From: Paenibacillus sp. FSL H8-0332
GTDB taxonomy: Bacteria > Bacillota > Bacilli > Paenibacillales > Paenibacillaceae
Direction: 5' to 3'
Assembly: GCF_037963835.1 (NCBI RefSeq)
Contig: NZ_CP150145.1
Span: 2,542,001 to 2,606,000, forward strand
Length of the DNA: 64,000 nt
The notes beneath the pieces are model-generated. The model made no database searches and had not been told where the DNA came from. It saw nothing but the letters and a program-made list of their open reading frames with translations. Both the position numbers and the translations under genes were made by a program. This document shows, one piece after another, positions 61,687 to 64,000 of the stretch. The first letter of the stretch is position 1. Every line of letters begins with the position of its first letter.

Positions 61687-63312
61687 ATGAGTGAAAAGCG
61701 TCTTCGTACCATTGCAGTGAACCAGGCAGGTTATTCAAGCGGAGGAGATAAGCTGGCTCTGTTCTCCTGGGACACCCCACGTTACCATATAATTGACATA
61801 GCAAGCGGAAATGTGGTATTCACCGGACAGACCGGGGCTTATATTGAGGATAAGCCCAGCGGCTGCCGTGTGCGCAGCGGAGATTTCTCGGCGCTTACCT
61901 CACCCGGGGAGTACCGGATCGAGGGGGCGGAGGGGGAGCAATCCGCTGCATTTTTTATTGCAGAGAAGCCGTATCAGAAACTGCAGCGGGGATTGCTGAA
62001 AGCCTTCTATTACTACCGCTGCGGCGTGGAGCTTGACGGAGAGTATGCGGGAGCCTGGGGGCATAAGGCCTGCCATCTGGCAGAAGGTACGGTCATCGGC
62101 CAGCCCGGGCTGAGACAAGGCAGCAGCGGAGGGTGGCACGATGCGGGAGACTACGGAAAATACTCCGGGCCTGGAGCGAAGGCCGTAGCGGATCTTCTTC
62201 TGGCCTGGGAGCTGTATCCTGCGGCGTTTGCCGGTGTACATACACTACCCGAGAGTGACGGCAGCCTGCCGGATGTCCTGCTGGAATGCACCGTGGAGCT
62301 GGACTGGCTATTCAAAATGCAGGAGTCCGGCAGCGGCGGAGTCTACCACAAGCTGACCACAGCGCATTTCCCCGGACTTGATGTGATGCCGGAGGAGGAT
62401 ACTGGGGAGCTGTATTTCTCGCCGGTCTCTGCAGCTGCTACCGGGGACTTCGCCGGTGTGATGGCTATGGCGGCACGGATCTACAAGCCGTTCGATGAGG
62501 CATATGCGGCGTGGTGTCTGGAAGCCGCGCGGGCTGCCTGGAGCTGGCTGACTGCGCATCCGCATGTGCCGGGCTTCACCAATCCGCGAGGGATTACCAC
62601 AGGGGAATATGGCGATAAGGTAGACAGTGACGAGCGCTTTTGGGCAGCGGCGGAGCTATTCCGCACGACAGGAGATGAACAATTCCACAGTGCTGCTCTT
62701 GAGCTTGCCAAGCTGCCGTTCCCCAAATACAGCTTCGGCTGGGGGGATATGGGCGGCTATGGCACACTGGCTTACCTGCTCATAGGGGAAGCAGGCACGC
62801 TGCCATCCTTGTATGCGGAGCTAAGGGAGGGCTTGCTGGCAGAAGCAGACCGCCTGCTGCGGCAGAGCCGTCATGACGGCTACAGAATCTCGCTGCTGGA
62901 GCAGGATTATATCTGGGGCAGCAATATGCTGGTCATGAACCATGCCATGCTGCTGCTAGCAGCGGAACATTTCAGCGGGGAACAGGAATATGCTGCTTGT
63001 GCTCTGGATCATCTGCATTACCTGCTGGGCCGCAATGTGCTGGGAATCAGCTATGTGAGCGGGTTCGGCGAACATGCGGTCATGCATCCCCATCACCGCC
63101 CTTCTGTGGGCGATCATGTGCTTGAGCCGGTTCCGGGCCTGGTGGTTGGCGGCCCGGACCGGGGACTGCATGATGAATATGTGAAGAAGCATTTGCGGCG
63201 CAAACCCGCAGCCCAGTGTTACGCGGATCACGAGGACAGTTATTCCACGAACGAGGTAACGATCTACTGGAATTCACCGGCATTGTTCGTGACGGCGAGA
63301 TTCAATTGCTAA
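61687..63312 (+). CDS. GH9 endoglucanase-type enzyme without signal peptide
   Basis: A 541-residue protein. An N-terminal CelD_N-like Ig domain (about 5-90) is followed by the (alpha/alpha)6 GH9 domain. Catalytic residues are visible: Asp pair in GGWHDAGDYGKY (about 149-160), His in MHPHHRPS (about 462) and the acid Glu in YSTNEVTIYWNSP (about 523). No signal peptide or CBM is present, so it probably acts on imported cello- or glucan oligosaccharides. It is followed 20 bases later by a HAD gene and likely co-transcribed with it. Confidence 0.88.
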   Translation: MSEKRLRTIAVNQAGYSSGGDKLALFSWDTPRYHIIDIASGNVVFTGQTGAYIEDKPSGCRVRSGDFSALTSPGEYRIEGAEGEQSAAFFIAEKPYQKLQRGLLKAFYYYRCGVELDGEYAGAWGHKACHLAEGTVIGQPGLRQGSSGGWHDAGDYGKYSGPGAKAVADLLLAWELYPAAFAGVHTLPESDGSLPDVLLECTVELDWLFKMQESGSGGVYHKLTTAHFPGLDVMPEEDTGELYFSPVSAAATGDFAGVMAMAARIYKPFDEAYAAWCLEAARAAWSWLTAHPHVPGFTNPRGITTGEYGDKVDSDERFWAAAELFRTTGDEQFHSAALELAKLPFPKYSFGWGDMGGYGTLAYLLIGEAGTLPSLYAELREGLLAEADRLLRQSRHDGYRISLLEQDYIWGSNMLVMNHAMLLLAAEHFSGEQEYAACALDHLHYLLGRNVLGISYVSGFGEHAVMHPHHRPSVGDHVLEPVPGLVVGGPDRGLHDEYVKKHLRRKPAAQCYADHEDSYSTNEVTIYWNSPALFVTARFNC

Positions 63313-63331
63313 TCAGATAAGGAGACGGGCC

Positions 63332-64000
63332 ATGCAGTCATTCAAAGTGATTAGTCTGGATATGTTCCAGACCCTGGTGAATATTGAGAGCAGGCGGGCA
63401 GAGGTCTGGAGGCCGATTCTCCAGCAGAAGTTCAGTGAAGCAAGGGCACTGCAGCTCGGCAAGCAATTGTTGAGCCGTTATTATGCTGCAGCCTGCGAAG
63501 CCCGGGAGGCGGGTACTTTTATCAGCAGCAGAGAGATCTATTACAGAGGGTTTCAGAGCGTATTCCAGGAGTCCGGCTTGGATTACGATTGTGAGCAGGC
63601 AGTGGATAACCTCTTTGCTCAGCACCGGCTGTCTGAAATGTACGCTGACACCGAGGCCTTCTTACAGCGCATATGCCGGAATTATCAGGTATGTATTGTA
63701 AGTGATACAGATGATCTTATGCTTCCTGAGTTCTACCGGAATTATCCCATCTTGCTGTTCACTTCGGAGACGTATCATTCGTATAAAAATGACACGCATA
63801 ACCGTATGTTTACTGAGGTGATAGCCCATTATGGGGTGGAGCCGGAGCAAATTATCCACATTGGAGACTCTGCGTCAGATATTCTCGGAGCAGCCAGAGC
63901 CGGAATCAAATCCTGTTGGCTCAACCGGAACGGTCAGCCCTGGGAGCTTGAAGTCAAGCCGGATGTTACAGCGGGAACACTGGAAGAGGCCTATGAGCTG
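63332..64000 (+). CDS. HAD-superfamily hydrolase, partial (runs off the window)
   Basis: At least 223 residues with no stop before the window end. Motif I is SLDMFQTLV (with Asp 10), motif II VCIVSDTDD (about 128), and motif IV IIHIGDSASDILGAARAGIK (about 175-194), typical of a phosphatase of the 2-haloacid dehalogenase/phosphoglycolate type. AAGGAG lies nine bases before ATG 63332, 20 bases after the GH9 stop. Substrate unknown. Confidence 0.83.
   Translation, partial: MQSFKVISLDMFQTLVNIESRRAEVWRPILQQKFSEARALQLGKQLLSRYYAAACEAREAGTFISSREIYYRGFQSVFQESGLDYDCEQAVDNLFAQHRLSEMYADTEAFLQRICRNYQVCIVSDTDDLMLPEFYRNYPILLFTSETYHSYKNDTHNRMFTEVIAHYGVEPEQIIHIGDSASDILGAARAGIKSCWLNRNGQPWELEVKPDVTAGTLEEAYEL

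Overview
The window comes from a Gram-positive, endospore-forming-type Firmicute, most likely a Paenibacillus. The evidence is moderate GC content, strong AGGAGG-type ribosome binding sites, frequent TTG and GTG starts, a lipoprotein/LplB/LplC-type sugar importer next to a YesM/YesN two-component pair, a large modular laminarinase, and typical Bacillales genes (helD, amj, relP/ywaC, pdxK, lrgAB). No rRNA, tRNA, CRISPR array or replication origin is visible. Species identity cannot be fixed from the sequence alone.

Layout. 1-1864: an IS605-type element with a broken tnpA and an intact-looking tnpB truncates a merR gene. 1893-10867: small metabolic and stress genes: GNAT, a ring-cleaving dioxygenase/flavin reductase pair behind two MhqR-like operators, helD, an aldo/keto reductase with a LysR regulator, a MerR regulator with an unknown partner behind a long palindrome, and a P-loop kinase. 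11290-12667: an intact-looking IS3-family element flanked by diverged inverted intergenic repeats. 12908-14364: an ECF sigma factor and a putative anti-sigma factor with a matching ECF promoter.

14574-25534 is a beta-glucan utilisation locus. It has a secreted multidomain GH16 laminarinase, a YesN/YesM two-component system, a three-gene ABC importer, and a divergent GH16 without signal peptide. The same 12-mer lies upstream of the secreted enzyme and of the importer, in the same orientation, and a near-perfect cre site precedes the secreted enzyme. More carbohydrate genes follow: GH2 beta-galactosidase with a divergent AraC regulator (27421-31490), a CE7 esterase, a GH51 arabinofuranosidase with a divergent ArsR-type regulator carrying an unusual C-terminal domain (42730-45290), and a GH9 enzyme near the end.

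45400-49340 holds small and membrane proteins, including a 57-residue hydrophilic protein behind a SigB-like promoter, a CmpB-family protein, NUDIX, DUF2809 and Amj lipid II flippase, and a coiled-coil secreted protein with a structured leader. 49637-56140 is the most intriguing region. Six genes overlap start to stop: a KASIII-like condensing enzyme, ATP-grasp ligase, OleD/3beta-HSD-like reductase, metallo-beta-lactamase-fold hydrolase, F390-synthetase-related adenylating enzyme and a GNAT-like protein. They look like a compact biosynthetic pathway of unknown product, followed by an AT-rich pgsA-like gene and an SDR gene. The end of the window has signal peptidase I, a membrane protein interrupted by an in-frame TGA, an HD-GYP phosphodiesterase, a RelP alarmone synthetase, the GH9 enzyme and a HAD phosphatase that runs off the end.
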